A DNA stretch of 35,452 nucleotides from an uncultured Oscillospiraceae bacterium (GTDB lineage Bacteria; Bacillota; Clostridia; Oscillospirales; Oscillospiraceae): positions 1-35,452 of the forward strand of contig CAAFMK010000155.1 of assembly GCA_900763995.1 (NCBI GenBank). Reading direction: 5' to 3'. Position numbers and translations under genes: made by a program. The notes beneath the pieces were generated by a model that did not search any database, was not told the DNA's origin, and saw only the letters and a list, made by a program, of their open reading frames with translations. Position 1 is the stretch's first letter, and each line of letters opens with the position of its first letter. Below are positions 24,354 to 32,257 of the stretch, one piece after another.

Positions 24354-25049
24354 TCAGCCCCCTCCCTTCTCCATCTTATACCCCAGACCCCAGACCACTT
24401 TCAGGTATCTTGGTTCAGCGGGGTTGATCTCGATTTTTTCCCGGAGGTGGCGGATATGGACAGCCACTGTATTTTCTGAGCCGTAGGCCGGATCGTTCCA
24501 CACCTGCTCATAGATCTGGGCAGAGGAGAACACCTGGTTTGGATGGGACATGAGCAGCTTTAGTATGTTGTACTCGATGGGTGTCAGAGACACGGGCTCC
24601 CCATCCAGCATGACCACCTTGGCGCTGTCATCAATAGAGATCGGGCCCACTGTGATGAGCCCTGAGCTCTTATCTGCACCGCCCAGGGCGGTATATCGTC
24701 TGAGCTGGGACTTTACCCGTGCAATGACCTCCAGGGGATTGAATGGCTTTGTGATATAGTCGTCCGCCCCAATGTTCAACCCCAGAATTTTATCTGTGTC
24801 CTCACTTTTGGCCGTCAGGAGAATGATGGGTACATTGCTCCCCTCCCTCAGCTTGGTGGTGGCACGAATCCCGTCCAGCTCGGGCATCATGATGTCCATC
24901 AGGATCAGGTGGACATCGTGGTTCCGTGCCGCCTCAATGGCCTCTTTCCCGTTGTATGCTTTTACAGTTTGATACCCCTCACTGGTCAGATATATGTCCA
25001 ATGCGGAAACAATATCTCGATCGTCATCACAAATCAGTATCGTGTGCAT
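24354..25049 (-). CDS. OmpR-family response regulator (VanR-like)
   Basis: This 231-residue regulator starts at the ATG at 25049 with GGGGG seven bases upstream. Receiver residues are D8-D10 (ILICDDDRDIV), phospho-acceptor D52 (LILMDIMMPELDG), LLTAKSEDTDK and TKPFNPLEV. The winged helix contains VSLTPIEYNILKLLMSHPNQ, QIYEQVWNDP and NTVAVHIRHLREKIE. It is translationally coupled to the kinase downstream. Short direct repeats upstream of the gene are candidate binding sites for it. Confidence 0.95.
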   Translation of the reverse strand: MHTILICDDDRDIVSALDIYLTSEGYQTVKAYNGKEAIEAARNHDVHLILMDIMMPELDGIRATTKLREGSNVPIILLTAKSEDTDKILGLNIGADDYITKPFNPLEVIARVKSQLRRYTALGGADKSSGLITVGPISIDDSAKVVMLDGEPVSLTPIEYNILKLLMSHPNQVFSSAQIYEQVWNDPAYGSENTVAVHIRHLREKIEINPAEPRYLKVVWGLGYKMEKGGG

Positions 25050-25091
25050 TTTAATACCCCCATGTTTTTTCTGTATCCAGCATAGCACAGA

Positions 25092-25132
25092 CCATTTAAG
25101 TTATATGGCAGGAAATCTTAAAATTTGCTTAA
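25092..25132 (-). promoter_or_regulatory. Candidate response-regulator binding region
   Basis: On the minus strand, TTAAG-6-TTAAG forms a direct repeat with 11-base spacing at 25132-25117, the usual arrangement for OmpR/PhoB-type dimers. A 17-base near-palindrome of the form CCATWTAAnTTAWATGG lies at 25092-25108. Both sit between the MATE stop and the regulator start, where an autoregulatory site would be expected. Confidence 0.4.
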
Positions 25133-26520
25133 TTTGCTTTGATACGCCTTTGTTCCTCTCCAAACTCTCTGTAGAAATAATTGAGTAAAATACTAAACGC
25201 AATCAAAAAGGCCACCAAATCTGCAGTGGCCTGTGTACATTCCAGACCTGAGAGCCCAAATCTCCAGCACAGAGGGTAGACCATCAGAATATTGAACCCC
25301 TGGCGGCAAACCGCCAAAATGGTGGCACGAACTGATTTTCCCATAGACTGGAAAAACATATTGGAAAAGGTGAGCACCGCCCCAAGGGGCAGGGTCAGAC
25401 ACTGGTAGCGGAATGCACGGGTTCCAATCTCAATGACCAGGGGATCGTCCCGAAACAACGCGATGATTGTCTCAGAAAACAGATAGCCCAGCCCAGCTGC
25501 CACCGTCAAAATCACAGTGCAGGTCTTGATGGAAAACCAGATGGTCGCTTTGACCCGATCCAGCCGTCCCGCTCCATAATTGTACCCCAGAACGGGCTGG
25601 AATCCCTGCCCAAACCCAATAGTGATGGATTGGATGAACATAAACACCTTGGTCACAATAGCCATGGCTACCACAGCCGCATCCCCAAACAGGCGGGCGT
25701 TCCAGTTGAGTGATGTGGTGGCCACGGACATGATCCCCTGCCGGAAAAAGGATGGCATACCCTGCTTTAAAATGGCCAGGTACATTTTGGGGGAGCGGGA
25801 GATACAGCGTACGCTGATCCGCAGTTCACTTTTCCTGCACACAAAAAAAGCTGCTAAAATGACCAGACTGACACATTGGCTGATCAGGCTGGCCAGAGCC
25901 GCTCCAGCAATCCCCATATCCAGGCCAAAAATCAGGACAGGGTCAAGAATCAGGTTCAGGACACCTCCAAAGCCCAGACCGATGACAGATAGATTTGCTT
26001 TCCCCTGCCAGCGCAGCAGGTTGTTCAGGGTAAAGGCTATCATCATCACAGGACACCCCAACAAAATACACTGTGCGTAATCCAGTGCAAAAGGATAAAT
26101 TGTTGTTGTGCTGCCAAGGAGCCACAAGATCCTGTCCACATCCATCAATCCATAGATAGACAGTATGCTCCCAAGTGCCAGGGCCGTGAGGACAGCGCTG
26201 GAGGCCACCATGTCCGCCTCCCTGCGTCTATTTTCCCCCAGCAGCCGGGAGGCAATGGACCCTGAGCCCATTCCCACAGTAAAGCCAACCGCCTGGATCA
26301 TTGCCATCACCGAGTACACGATCCCTACCGCACCAGAGGCACTGGTACTGATTTGGGAAACAAAATAGGTATCCGCCATATTATAAAAGGAGGTCACCAT
26401 CATGCTGATAATCGTCGGGATGGCTAAAACTGGAACAAGCTGTTGAATGGGAGTCTCCAGCATCCTCTGACGCTGATCCTGTGGCACCCCTGTCTCTCTC
26501 TTTTGTCGAAATCCTGGCAT
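25129..26520 (-). CDS. MATE-family multidrug/metabolite exporter
   Basis: This is a 463-residue, 12-helix MATE-family transporter that exports cationic compounds using a Na+ or H+ gradient. The N-terminal half has VPVLAIPTIISMMVTSFYNMADTYFVSQ and VGFTVGMGSGSIASRLLGENRR; the second half has GFGQGFQPVLGYNYGAGRLDRVK, the family repeat signature. AGGGGAG lies four bases before the ATG. It is upstream of the second two-component system, 80 bases from its first gene, so it may be cotranscribed with or regulated by it. The substrate cannot be told from sequence. Confidence 0.93.
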   Translation of the reverse strand: MPGFRQKRETGVPQDQRQRMLETPIQQLVPVLAIPTIISMMVTSFYNMADTYFVSQISTSASGAVGIVYSVMAMIQAVGFTVGMGSGSIASRLLGENRRREADMVASSAVLTALALGSILSIYGLMDVDRILWLLGSTTTIYPFALDYAQCILLGCPVMMIAFTLNNLLRWQGKANLSVIGLGFGGVLNLILDPVLIFGLDMGIAGAALASLISQCVSLVILAAFFVCRKSELRISVRCISRSPKMYLAILKQGMPSFFRQGIMSVATTSLNWNARLFGDAAVVAMAIVTKVFMFIQSITIGFGQGFQPVLGYNYGAGRLDRVKATIWFSIKTCTVILTVAAGLGYLFSETIIALFRDDPLVIEIGTRAFRYQCLTLPLGAVLTFSNMFFQSMGKSVRATILAVCRQGFNILMVYPLCWRFGLSGLECTQATADLVAFLIAFSILLNYFYREFGEEQRRIKAN

Positions 26521-26621
26521 ATTACTCCCCTTATCTTCCTTTCGGGCTCACCTGATAGGCCCTGGTTCCTATCCGAAAATCTTTCTATATTCTATCCCCT
26601 GCCCACAAGCCTGACAAGAGT

Positions 26622-26645
26622 AAAACCGCCCCTGAGGGCGGTTTT
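26622..26645 (-). terminator. Terminator downstream of ybaB
   Basis: AAAACCGCCC (26622-26631) pairs perfectly with GGGCGGTTTT (26636-26645) around a four-base loop. It provides A- and T-tracts on both strands. It closes the ffs-dnaX-ybaB unit and separates it from the MATE gene. Confidence 0.85.
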
Positions 26646-26649
26646 GTCT

Positions 26650-26693
26650 GTGCTGAACGAGGTGCCCTCTCTCACCGGGGGCAAGTCCAGCAC
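26650..26693 (-). other. Structured 3' leader of the ybaB terminator, unknown
   Basis: On the minus strand GTGCTGGAC pairs with GTTCAGCAC (26693-26685 with 26658-26650, one G-U). An inner GCCC/GGGC helix encloses a purine-rich loop. The element sits between the ybaB stop and the terminator hairpin. I do not recognise a known RNA family. It may be a 3' UTR structure or a small RNA released from the transcript end. Confidence 0.4.
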
Positions 26694-26708
26694 CTATCCT
26701 GATTACAC

Positions 26709-27056
26709 TTAGAAAGGCAGTCCAATCCCACCTGTGATGCTCTGCATGGAGTTTGCGGCATCGTTGTCCGCAGCACGCATGGCCTCATTCACAGCGGCCA
26801 CGATCATATCCTGAAGCATCTCCACATCCTCTGGATCTACTGCCTCTGGATCAATACTCAGCGCCTTCAGCTCATGCTTGCCATTGACTGTGGCGGAGAC
26901 CACCCCGCCGCCAGCAGCGGCCTGGTACTCCTTCTCCTGAAGCTCCTGCTGCATACGCATCATATCCTGCTGCATCTTCTGGGCCTGCTTGATCATATTC
27001 ATGTTCATACCGCCGCCCATGCCGGGCATTCCCCGACCGCCAAAGCCTTTTGCCAT
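26709..27056 (-). CDS. YbaB/EbfC nucleoid-associated protein
   Basis: This is a 115-residue DNA-binding protein of the YbaB/EbfC family. A Gly/Met-rich N-terminus (GRGMPGMGGGMNMNM) is followed by the family core IKQAQKMQQDMMRMQQELQE, the GGGVVSATVNGKHEL strand pair and a DPEDVEMLQDMIVAAVNEAM helix. It starts 20 bases after dnaX, the standard arrangement. recR, usually the third gene of this group, is absent here. Confidence 0.95.
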   Translation of the reverse strand: MAKGFGGRGMPGMGGGMNMNMIKQAQKMQQDMMRMQQELQEKEYQAAAGGGVVSATVNGKHELKALSIDPEAVDPEDVEMLQDMIVAAVNEAMRAADNDAANSMQSITGGIGLPF

Positions 27057-27076
27057 GTTTGATATCCCCTTTCAGC

Positions 27077-28834
27077 TTATTGAATAATGATATTGTCAAA
27101 CTGCTCCCCAAAGGCCAGCAGCTCATTGAGGGCATCCTCCCGCTCTTCTGCCGCTGGATCCAAGGGGGCCTTTTCCTCTGGTTTCTGTTTGGGTGTGGGC
27201 TCTGGTGGCTGACCCTCCACCACGCAGATCTGTGGCTTCTCCACCCCAAATAATACTGCGGCACCCTGACGGATGCCATCTAAAACAGCAGGCTTTTTCA
27301 GCATGGAGTGGGTAAGTTCCCCGTCTACCCACAAAGTGAGCTGCCCATTTTTCCAGATCCCCTTTACCTTGGATGGATTGGTCAGGTAGGGCATGACCAT
27401 CGGGGAGACCTTCCCCCGCAGCCCCTCTGCAAAGGATGGCCAGAAGGCGCTGTTGCCTATCTCACTGTCCAGCCCAGTCCCCTGTGTACTGGGCTGTTTT
27501 TCTGATTCTGGTGCGGCCTGCTGGGGGACATCCGCCGGTGCTTCCGGTTTGGATTTTCGCCCTGTCCCTCTCTTTTGGGGCGTTTTCTCCCCCTGGGGGA
27601 CTGGTTCTTCCGCTGTAGGTGTGGGCTTCTCTGTTGGAACAGATGGGGCCCGCTCCAGCGGTTGCTTTGAAGTGGGGGCGCTCAGTATTCCCTTTGCCAG
27701 CTGCTCCTCCAGTCTGGCCACTCGGGCCGACAGCCCAGCAAAAGACCCGTCCAGCTGCTCATCACACAGACGGATCAGGCACAGCTCCGCATCTGTGCGG
27801 CGGTTACTGCTGCGAGACAGCTCTGCTGTGGTAGATTGCAGCTGGGTGAGCATTTGTAGCAGACGCTGGGCAGACAGATTCTGCCCCAGACTGCGCATGG
27901 TCGTCTCATCATATCCCCCGGTCAAGAGGGTGCTGCAGCCCTGTGGGGCTGTTTTCCGCAGCAACAGATCTCTGGCCAATGCGGAAAGCTCCCCCAGTAC
28001 AGAGCCTATCTCTTTCCCATTCCCATACAGTCTGGCCAGTGTATCCAGTGCCCCGGCCACATCCCGCTGGGCCAGATGTTCCATCAGGGCAGCAGTTTCC
28101 AGATTGCCCGCCAGACCCAGTGTGTCAAGCACAGTCTGTTCGTCCACCTGCTTTCCCTGTCCTGTGCACTGATCCAGCAGTGAAAGGGCATCCCGCATTC
28201 CACCATCGGCCAGTCGCGCCAGAAGCTCGGCCCCCTCCTGTGTCAGCGTAATGGACTCCTGCTGGGCCACATAGGACAGCCGCTGGGCGATCTGACCGGG
28301 CAAAATCCGTTTGAAAGAGAACTGCTGGCACCGGCTTTTGATGGTGGCCGGCACTTTGTGCAGCTCAGTGGTGGCCAGAATAAACATCAGGTGGGAGGGG
28401 GGCTCCTCCAGAATTTTCAGCAGAGCATTAAAGGCGGGGGTGGAGAGCATATGGACTTCATCCACAATATAGACCCGCTTCCGGACCGCAGCAGGTGTAT
28501 AAACCGCCTCATCCCGCAGGGCGCGCACCTGATCCACACCGTTGTTGGAGGCGGCATCCAGCTCCAGCACATCCAGGATAGAGCCATTCTCAATGCCCAA
28601 GCAGGCCGGACAATGATTGCATGGATTTCCGTTTTGAGGGGCCTGACAGTTCACAGCCCGTGCCAGTACCTTGGCGCAGGTGGTTTTCCCTGTTCCACGG
28701 GTACCGGTAAAGAGATAGGCGTGGGACAGCCGGTCGGCCGCCACCTGTGCCTTGAGGGTATCTGTAATATGGGTCTGACCCACTACATCATCAAAGGTCT
28801 GGGGCCTCCATTTGCGGTACAGGGCCTGGTACAT
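27077..28834 (-). CDS. dnaX: DNA polymerase III subunits gamma/tau
   Basis: This is the 585-residue clamp-loader ATPase. Residues 1-15 are MYQALYRKWRPQTFD. Walker A is FTGTRGTGKTTCAKVLARA, the zinc module has cysteines in CQAPQNGNPCNHCPAC, and Walker B is VYIVDEVHMLS. The sensor region ILATTELHKVPATIKSRCQ follows. A Pro/Glu/Lys-rich linker (about 385-450) leads to the tau C-terminal domain. GAGGTGA lies four bases before the ATG. Two-product (gamma/tau) expression cannot be judged; I did not identify a clear slippery sequence. Confidence 0.97.
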   Translation of the reverse strand: MYQALYRKWRPQTFDDVVGQTHITDTLKAQVAADRLSHAYLFTGTRGTGKTTCAKVLARAVNCQAPQNGNPCNHCPACLGIENGSILDVLELDAASNNGVDQVRALRDEAVYTPAAVRKRVYIVDEVHMLSTPAFNALLKILEEPPSHLMFILATTELHKVPATIKSRCQQFSFKRILPGQIAQRLSYVAQQESITLTQEGAELLARLADGGMRDALSLLDQCTGQGKQVDEQTVLDTLGLAGNLETAALMEHLAQRDVAGALDTLARLYGNGKEIGSVLGELSALARDLLLRKTAPQGCSTLLTGGYDETTMRSLGQNLSAQRLLQMLTQLQSTTAELSRSSNRRTDAELCLIRLCDEQLDGSFAGLSARVARLEEQLAKGILSAPTSKQPLERAPSVPTEKPTPTAEEPVPQGEKTPQKRGTGRKSKPEAPADVPQQAAPESEKQPSTQGTGLDSEIGNSAFWPSFAEGLRGKVSPMVMPYLTNPSKVKGIWKNGQLTLWVDGELTHSMLKKPAVLDGIRQGAAVLFGVEKPQICVVEGQPPEPTPKQKPEEKAPLDPAAEEREDALNELLAFGEQFDNIIIQ

Positions 28835-28949
28835 GGACTCACCTCATTGTCTGAAAAAATCAAATTCGGCGCAAAGCAGGACCGCACACCGGCCTTTGAA
28901 GCGTGCAATATACCCGTTACCTGGACAGCCAGCTCAAGAACAGTAACCC

Positions 28950-29165
28950 CGCGGCACACACGGCGGGCCGCTTAGTGCTGCTCGGTTCCCCGCCTGACAC
29001 GGTTCACGGAGCCGCGTTGCGCGGGACCGGTCTATCATCACTACTTATCCAGGGCAGACGGCACATCACACGTCCGGGGGCCGGGATTCATCCCCGCTGT
29101 AGCGGATTGCGGGTACAGGGCACCGCTATCTCCCCGACTAGTGCGGCCTTGCTCCACGCCGAAGC
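28950..29165 (-). ncRNA. ffs: Signal recognition particle RNA
   Basis: On the minus strand an Alu-like 5' domain is visible (GGTGCCCTGTACCCGCAATC at about 29128-29109, with CGGGGAGATAGC before it). The universally conserved Ffh-binding domain has a GTGTCAGG strand, a CGG-GGAA-CCG tetraloop hairpin (tetraloop at 28986-28989) and GAGCAGCACTAAG. GGCCGC (29143-29148) pairs with GCGGCC (28966-28971) and closes the molecule. A GC hairpin after 28966 may end the RNA. Exact 5' and 3' ends are estimates. It lies upstream of dnaX, a conserved position. The stretch 28850-28949 downstream, before dnaX, has no gene; a T-rich tract near 28858-28870 could be a second terminator. Confidence 0.95.
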
Positions 29166-29185
29166 GGAAACAAAATCTGTATGGT

Positions 29186-29214
29186 ATTGTACTATATTTT
29201 TTCAATTTTAGCAA
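29186..29214 (-). promoter_or_regulatory. Promoter of the SRP RNA
   Basis: On the minus strand TTGCTA (29214-29209) and TACAAT (29191-29186) are separated by 17 bases and sit 20-40 bases before the SRP RNA. Read-through could also transcribe dnaX. The region 29215-29412 contains no gene that I can support. Confidence 0.75.
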
Positions 29215-29412
29215 TCCTATTTTTTCGATGTTTTCTATTCCCGTGGACAAAGGGGCCATTGTCCCTGCTTTTGGGCCTATGAGAACTACCCAAACCCATA
29301 TAGACAGTCCAGCTCCAGCTTGTAGCCAGCACTTCCAATTTGTGCGGGATTTTGATATATTAGTACAAAATGAGGGGGATCATGGGATCATCTAAAAAAG
29401 GGGCTGATAACT

Positions 29413-29990
29413 GTGGCGATCATTGGGATTGATTTGGGTACCACAAACAGCCTGGCGGCTGGGCGGCACAGATTTTGATCGGTGTATCGCAGAGGGCTTT
29501 TGTCAGGAGACGGGGCTTGTTTTTCAGGATCTCACATCCCGTCAGCAGGAGATGATCCTGTGTCAGGCTGAGAAGTGCAAAATGGCCCTGACAACACAGG
29601 AGCCAGTGATCATGATCCTCAATGACGGAGTGGTCAGCGCGGCTCAGACCCTTACAAATGAATGGATGATCCGAAAATGCACCCCTCTTTTTCGGCGTAT
29701 GCTCGCCCCGATCCGAACCGTTTTTCGAGATGCGGATATGTCTATCCATGACCTTGATGAGCTGATCCTGGTGGGCGGCTCCAGCCATATGCCTGTAGTG
29801 CGGAAATTCATTGCAGACTCTCTGGGGCATGAGCCTGTGAAAAACAGCCGCCCGGATACTGCCATTGCTCTGGGAGTTGGCATCTGTGCTGGCATGAAAT
29901 CCCGTGCAGCCGATGTGGGGGAGCTGGTGCTGACCGATGTGTGCCCCTTTACACTGGGTATCGCTTCCTTTAATAGATCTGACCCCACAA
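29413..29990 (+). pseudogene. HscC-like Hsp70 (DnaK family) pseudogene
   Basis: A GTG at 29413 preceded by AAGGGG opens with VAIIGIDLGTTNSLAA, the phosphate-1 motif of Hsp70 proteins. After about 16 residues the frame runs into a stop. Homology resumes in the +1-shifted frame at GGTDFDR and continues through LVFQDLTSRQQEMILCQAEK, then DLDELILVGGSSHMPVVRKF and GELVLTDVCPFTLGIASF. The junction removes about 160 residues of the ATPase domain, and the whole substrate-binding domain is missing. The phrase VLTDVCPFTLG is most like the HscC branch. The gene is therefore non-functional. It is the second rightward-facing gene remnant in a leftward region. Confidence 0.88.
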
Positions 29991-30037
29991 GAAACCAGCG
30001 GTGTTGCCTTAACAGCGTATCACCTTCCTGGACATAT

Positions 30038-30080
30038 AAAAACAGGCGGTACCAAGGTTTTCCCTGGTGCCGCCTGTTTT
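30038..30080. terminator. Bidirectional terminator between hscC remnant and Asp23 gene
   Basis: An AAACAGGCGG arm at 30039-30049 pairs with CCGCCTGTTT at 30070-30079, extended by ACCA/TGGT pairing. The plus strand continues TTTTCTTC, and the minus strand continues TTTTTATATG. It probably once ended the Hsp70 gene and still ends the spoIIIA-Asp23 transcript. Confidence 0.8.
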
Positions 30081-30092
30081 CTTCGTCAAGCC

Positions 30093-30135
30093 AACTGCCA
30101 GCCATCCAGATTTGATGAAACTTCAGCTGGCAGTT
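30093..30135 (+). terminator. Second terminator-like hairpin near the Asp23 3' end
   Basis: AACTGCCAGC (30093-30102) pairs perfectly with GCTGGCAGTT (30126-30135) around a 23-base loop. TTGTTAC follows on the plus strand. It lies a few bases from the Asp23 stop codon and may be a backup terminator. Confidence 0.5.
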
Positions 30136-30138
30136 TTG

Positions 30139-30492
30139 TTACACTGTTTCTTTGGGCAAAAAGGTGATGCCGCCTACATTGACATTGACCGCGTAGACCT
30201 CAAGCCCACTCATGGACTCAATGGCTGTTTTGACTGCATCCTGCACTGCCTTCCCCATTTCAGGGATAGTCGCGCCATAGGTCATCAGCACAGAGAGCTC
30301 CACCTGAACCTTGTCGCCCTCCATCTTGACCCGGACATCCTTTGCCAGATTCTTTTTTCCTGCGCTGGCCAGACTGCTGACCCCCTCCACCTCCAGGGCG
30401 GCGGCGGCGGCAATGGTGGCCAGAACTTCTTCGGAAATATGGATGTTACCCAGCTCATCAGAGCGGGAGACATATTCTTTACTGTCACTCAT
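30139..30492 (-). CDS. Asp23/Gls24 family protein (YqhY-like)
   Basis: This is a 117-residue Asp23/Gls24-family protein. The family core reads GNIHISEEVLATIAAAAALEVEGVSSLA, then LSVLMTYGATIPEMGKAVQDAV and VYAVNVNVGGITF. Its position just after the spoIIIA operon matches Bacillus yqhY, a gene linked to control of fatty-acid (acetyl-CoA carboxylase) metabolism. The accB and accC genes that sit between them in Bacillus are absent here. No promoter was resolved in the 100-base gap to spoIIIAH. Confidence 0.93.
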   Translation of the reverse strand: MSDSKEYVSRSDELGNIHISEEVLATIAAAAALEVEGVSSLASAGKKNLAKDVRVKMEGDKVQVELSVLMTYGATIPEMGKAVQDAVKTAIESMSGLEVYAVNVNVGGITFLPKETV

Positions 30493-30593
30493 GTTATGCC
30501 ACTCCTCTGTTCTCAGTTTCCAAACAGGTTATTGATATGATACCACATTTCCGTCTGTTTGACAACTGTAGCGGCGAAAAAGTTTCAGATGGC

Positions 30594-31214
30594 TCACTCA
30601 ACCTCTATAATTTTGACTTGATCGGCTGTGAAGCCTCCAGCCTGGTTGACCACATCCAAAATTTTGGCGGTGTCCGCCGCTGTCAGTCCCCCTTCCGGTG
30701 CAGAGACCGCCAGAGAGAGGGCATCCTCCCCAATAAATGCCACACAGTCTGTGTACCCCTTGGCCACCACAAGATTCTCGATCTGGGCCTCCGTGACGGT
30801 GTAGTCAGCCATCGTCTGAATGGTATCATTCACCTGGGTCTTAACTGTCTCGTCTGCATCCTCCCGGCCTGCGGCATCCTGGAGCAGGGACAGCGCACTG
30901 TCCCTGGCCTGCTGGCGATTCAGCCGTGCGGTAGCAAAATAGGTGTCCTCACTGGTCTGCATTCCCACCGATTCGTCCTCAGACTGGGGGGGCTGTGTGG
31001 TGCTGGCCTGTTCGGAACTGTTCCCACCCAGCAGCGGGTCATTGGCCTTTCCGCCCACCATAGCCGACTGCCCCAGCGTCTTGCCCACCTCAGCCTGCTG
31101 GCCGTAGCTCCAGTTCAGATACACCGCAGCGCATACAAACAGGGCAATGGCAACCACCACCGCATTACGCTTCCACAGCTGTGACCAGCTTACCGACTTT
31201 TTACTTGTTCTCAT
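30594..31214 (-). CDS. spoIIIAH: Stage III sporulation protein AH
   Basis: This is a 206-residue protein with one N-terminal membrane helix (about 18-37) and a coiled-coil plus ring-building (YscJ/FliF-like) domain, the mother-cell half of the SpoIIQ-SpoIIIAH channel. Visible regions include ATARLNRQQARDSALSLLQ and the C-terminal YTDCVAFIGEDALSLAVSAP, ending with VNQAGGFTADQVKIIEVE. The start ATG at 31214 has AGGAGG seven bases upstream. Confidence 0.95.
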   Translation of the reverse strand: MRTSKKSVSWSQLWKRNAVVVAIALFVCAAVYLNWSYGQQAEVGKTLGQSAMVGGKANDPLLGGNSSEQASTTQPPQSEDESVGMQTSEDTYFATARLNRQQARDSALSLLQDAAGREDADETVKTQVNDTIQTMADYTVTEAQIENLVVAKGYTDCVAFIGEDALSLAVSAPEGGLTAADTAKILDVVNQAGGFTADQVKIIEVE

Positions 31215-31248
31215 ACCAATTCCTCCTATATTGATTTCACTTGCTCTT

Positions 31249-31764
31249 CTATCCATTGCCCTCACAAATGGAGATTCGGTCTGTACCCAGTCCCGTCAGG
31301 GCAGATACCGCCTGTACAAGCCGCAATCTGGTCTGGGCATCTCCCCCTCCCGGACACACCACCAGCGCACCACGAAACCTGGGGGCCACAGTCTGTAGGG
31401 GAACTACCTCCTGATTTCCAGACCCTCTGCCCACTGTAACCACTGTTGTGGTATTGCTTCCACCTGACTCCCGCTCCAGATCCTGGGCCACCACAGTGCG
31501 GCTTCCACTGTCCAGGGTAAGCACCACCCTTGTATTTCCTGCCCCCTCAATTTTGGACAGTGTGTGCTCCAGTTTTTCTTCAAACTCAGCCAGGTCAAAG
31601 ACCTCACCGCTCCCGCTGCGCTCCCCAGTGGTCTCTGGGCCATCCCGCCCCCCCACTGGCAGCAGCATAAGAAAAACCCCCACAGCCAGAATCAAACATG
31701 CGAACTGGTACTTCCCCAGCGCCCCCTTCCATTTCTGGGGCAGATCAAGCCACTTGCCCTTCAT
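31249..31764 (-). CDS. spoIIIAG: Stage III sporulation protein AG
   Basis: This 171-residue protein forms a large ring in the SpoIIIA-SpoIIQ complex. One membrane helix (about 20-40) precedes LAEFEEKLEHTLSKIEGAGN and the ring-building strands TRVVLTLDSGSRTVVA. The C-terminus VCPGGGDAQTRLRLVQAVSA is typical of the family. The ATG at 31764 has a GGGGGG site seven bases upstream; the gene overlaps the end of spoIIIAF by 20 bases. Confidence 0.94.
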   Translation of the reverse strand: MKGKWLDLPQKWKGALGKYQFACLILAVGVFLMLLPVGGRDGPETTGERSGSGEVFDLAEFEEKLEHTLSKIEGAGNTRVVLTLDSGSRTVVAQDLERESGGSNTTTVVTVGRGSGNQEVVPLQTVAPRFRGALVVCPGGGDAQTRLRLVQAVSALTGLGTDRISICEGNG

Positions 31765-32257
31765 GGTCGTTCCCCCCATCCATATAATGCTGCCCCTCTA
31801 TGGGTAATCCGAGCTCCTCTTTCAATATGTTGGACAGCTGCTCCTGCTTCTGCATGGACAGTACCCCTGTAATATCTGCCTGAATAGGCAGGTACAGCCC
31901 ATCCTCCTGCACCCTGCACACCACTTTGACCGTGCAGGTCACACCCAGCTGTGCCGCCTTGTCCACAATATATGCAGCATACGCCTCCTCTATGATGGTT
32001 TTTATTCCACCTCTCACCTGTTCCTCCAACTCTCCCTCCCGCTGCTCCACTTCGGCAAGGTATGATTCCAGCCACTGCTGTCCTCCGTCTATATCCAGAT
32101 GTACCACCGGTGTAAGCATGGACAGTATGAGCACCAGACCACACACCAGCCGCCCCACCTTCTTGACCGCCCCCTGTGGCATCAGCGCATCGGCGATCCC
32201 GCATACCAGACAGGCGGCCAGCAGGGACAGCAGCCACATCTTCACCCCCGCCATCAT
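31745..32257 (-). CDS. spoIIIAF: Stage III sporulation protein AF
   Basis: This is a 170-residue protein with two N-terminal membrane helices (about 5-25 and 32-50) and a soluble ring-like C-terminal domain (AAQLGVTCTVKVVCRVQEDG, ITGVLSMQKQEQLSNILKEE). It belongs to the mother-cell feeding-tube complex. Its ATG overlaps the spoIIIAE stop in an ATGA arrangement. Confidence 0.92.
   Translation of the reverse strand: MMAGVKMWLLSLLAACLVCGIADALMPQGAVKKVGRLVCGLVLILSMLTPVVHLDIDGGQQWLESYLAEVEQREGELEEQVRGGIKTIIEEAYAAYIVDKAAQLGVTCTVKVVCRVQEDGLYLPIQADITGVLSMQKQEQLSNILKEELGLPIEGQHYMDGGNDHEGQVA

Noticed and set aside
30067..30540. Plus-strand open frame across the Asp23 region
   Set aside because: It is antisense to a clear Asp23/Gls24 gene and lacks recognisable protein features.
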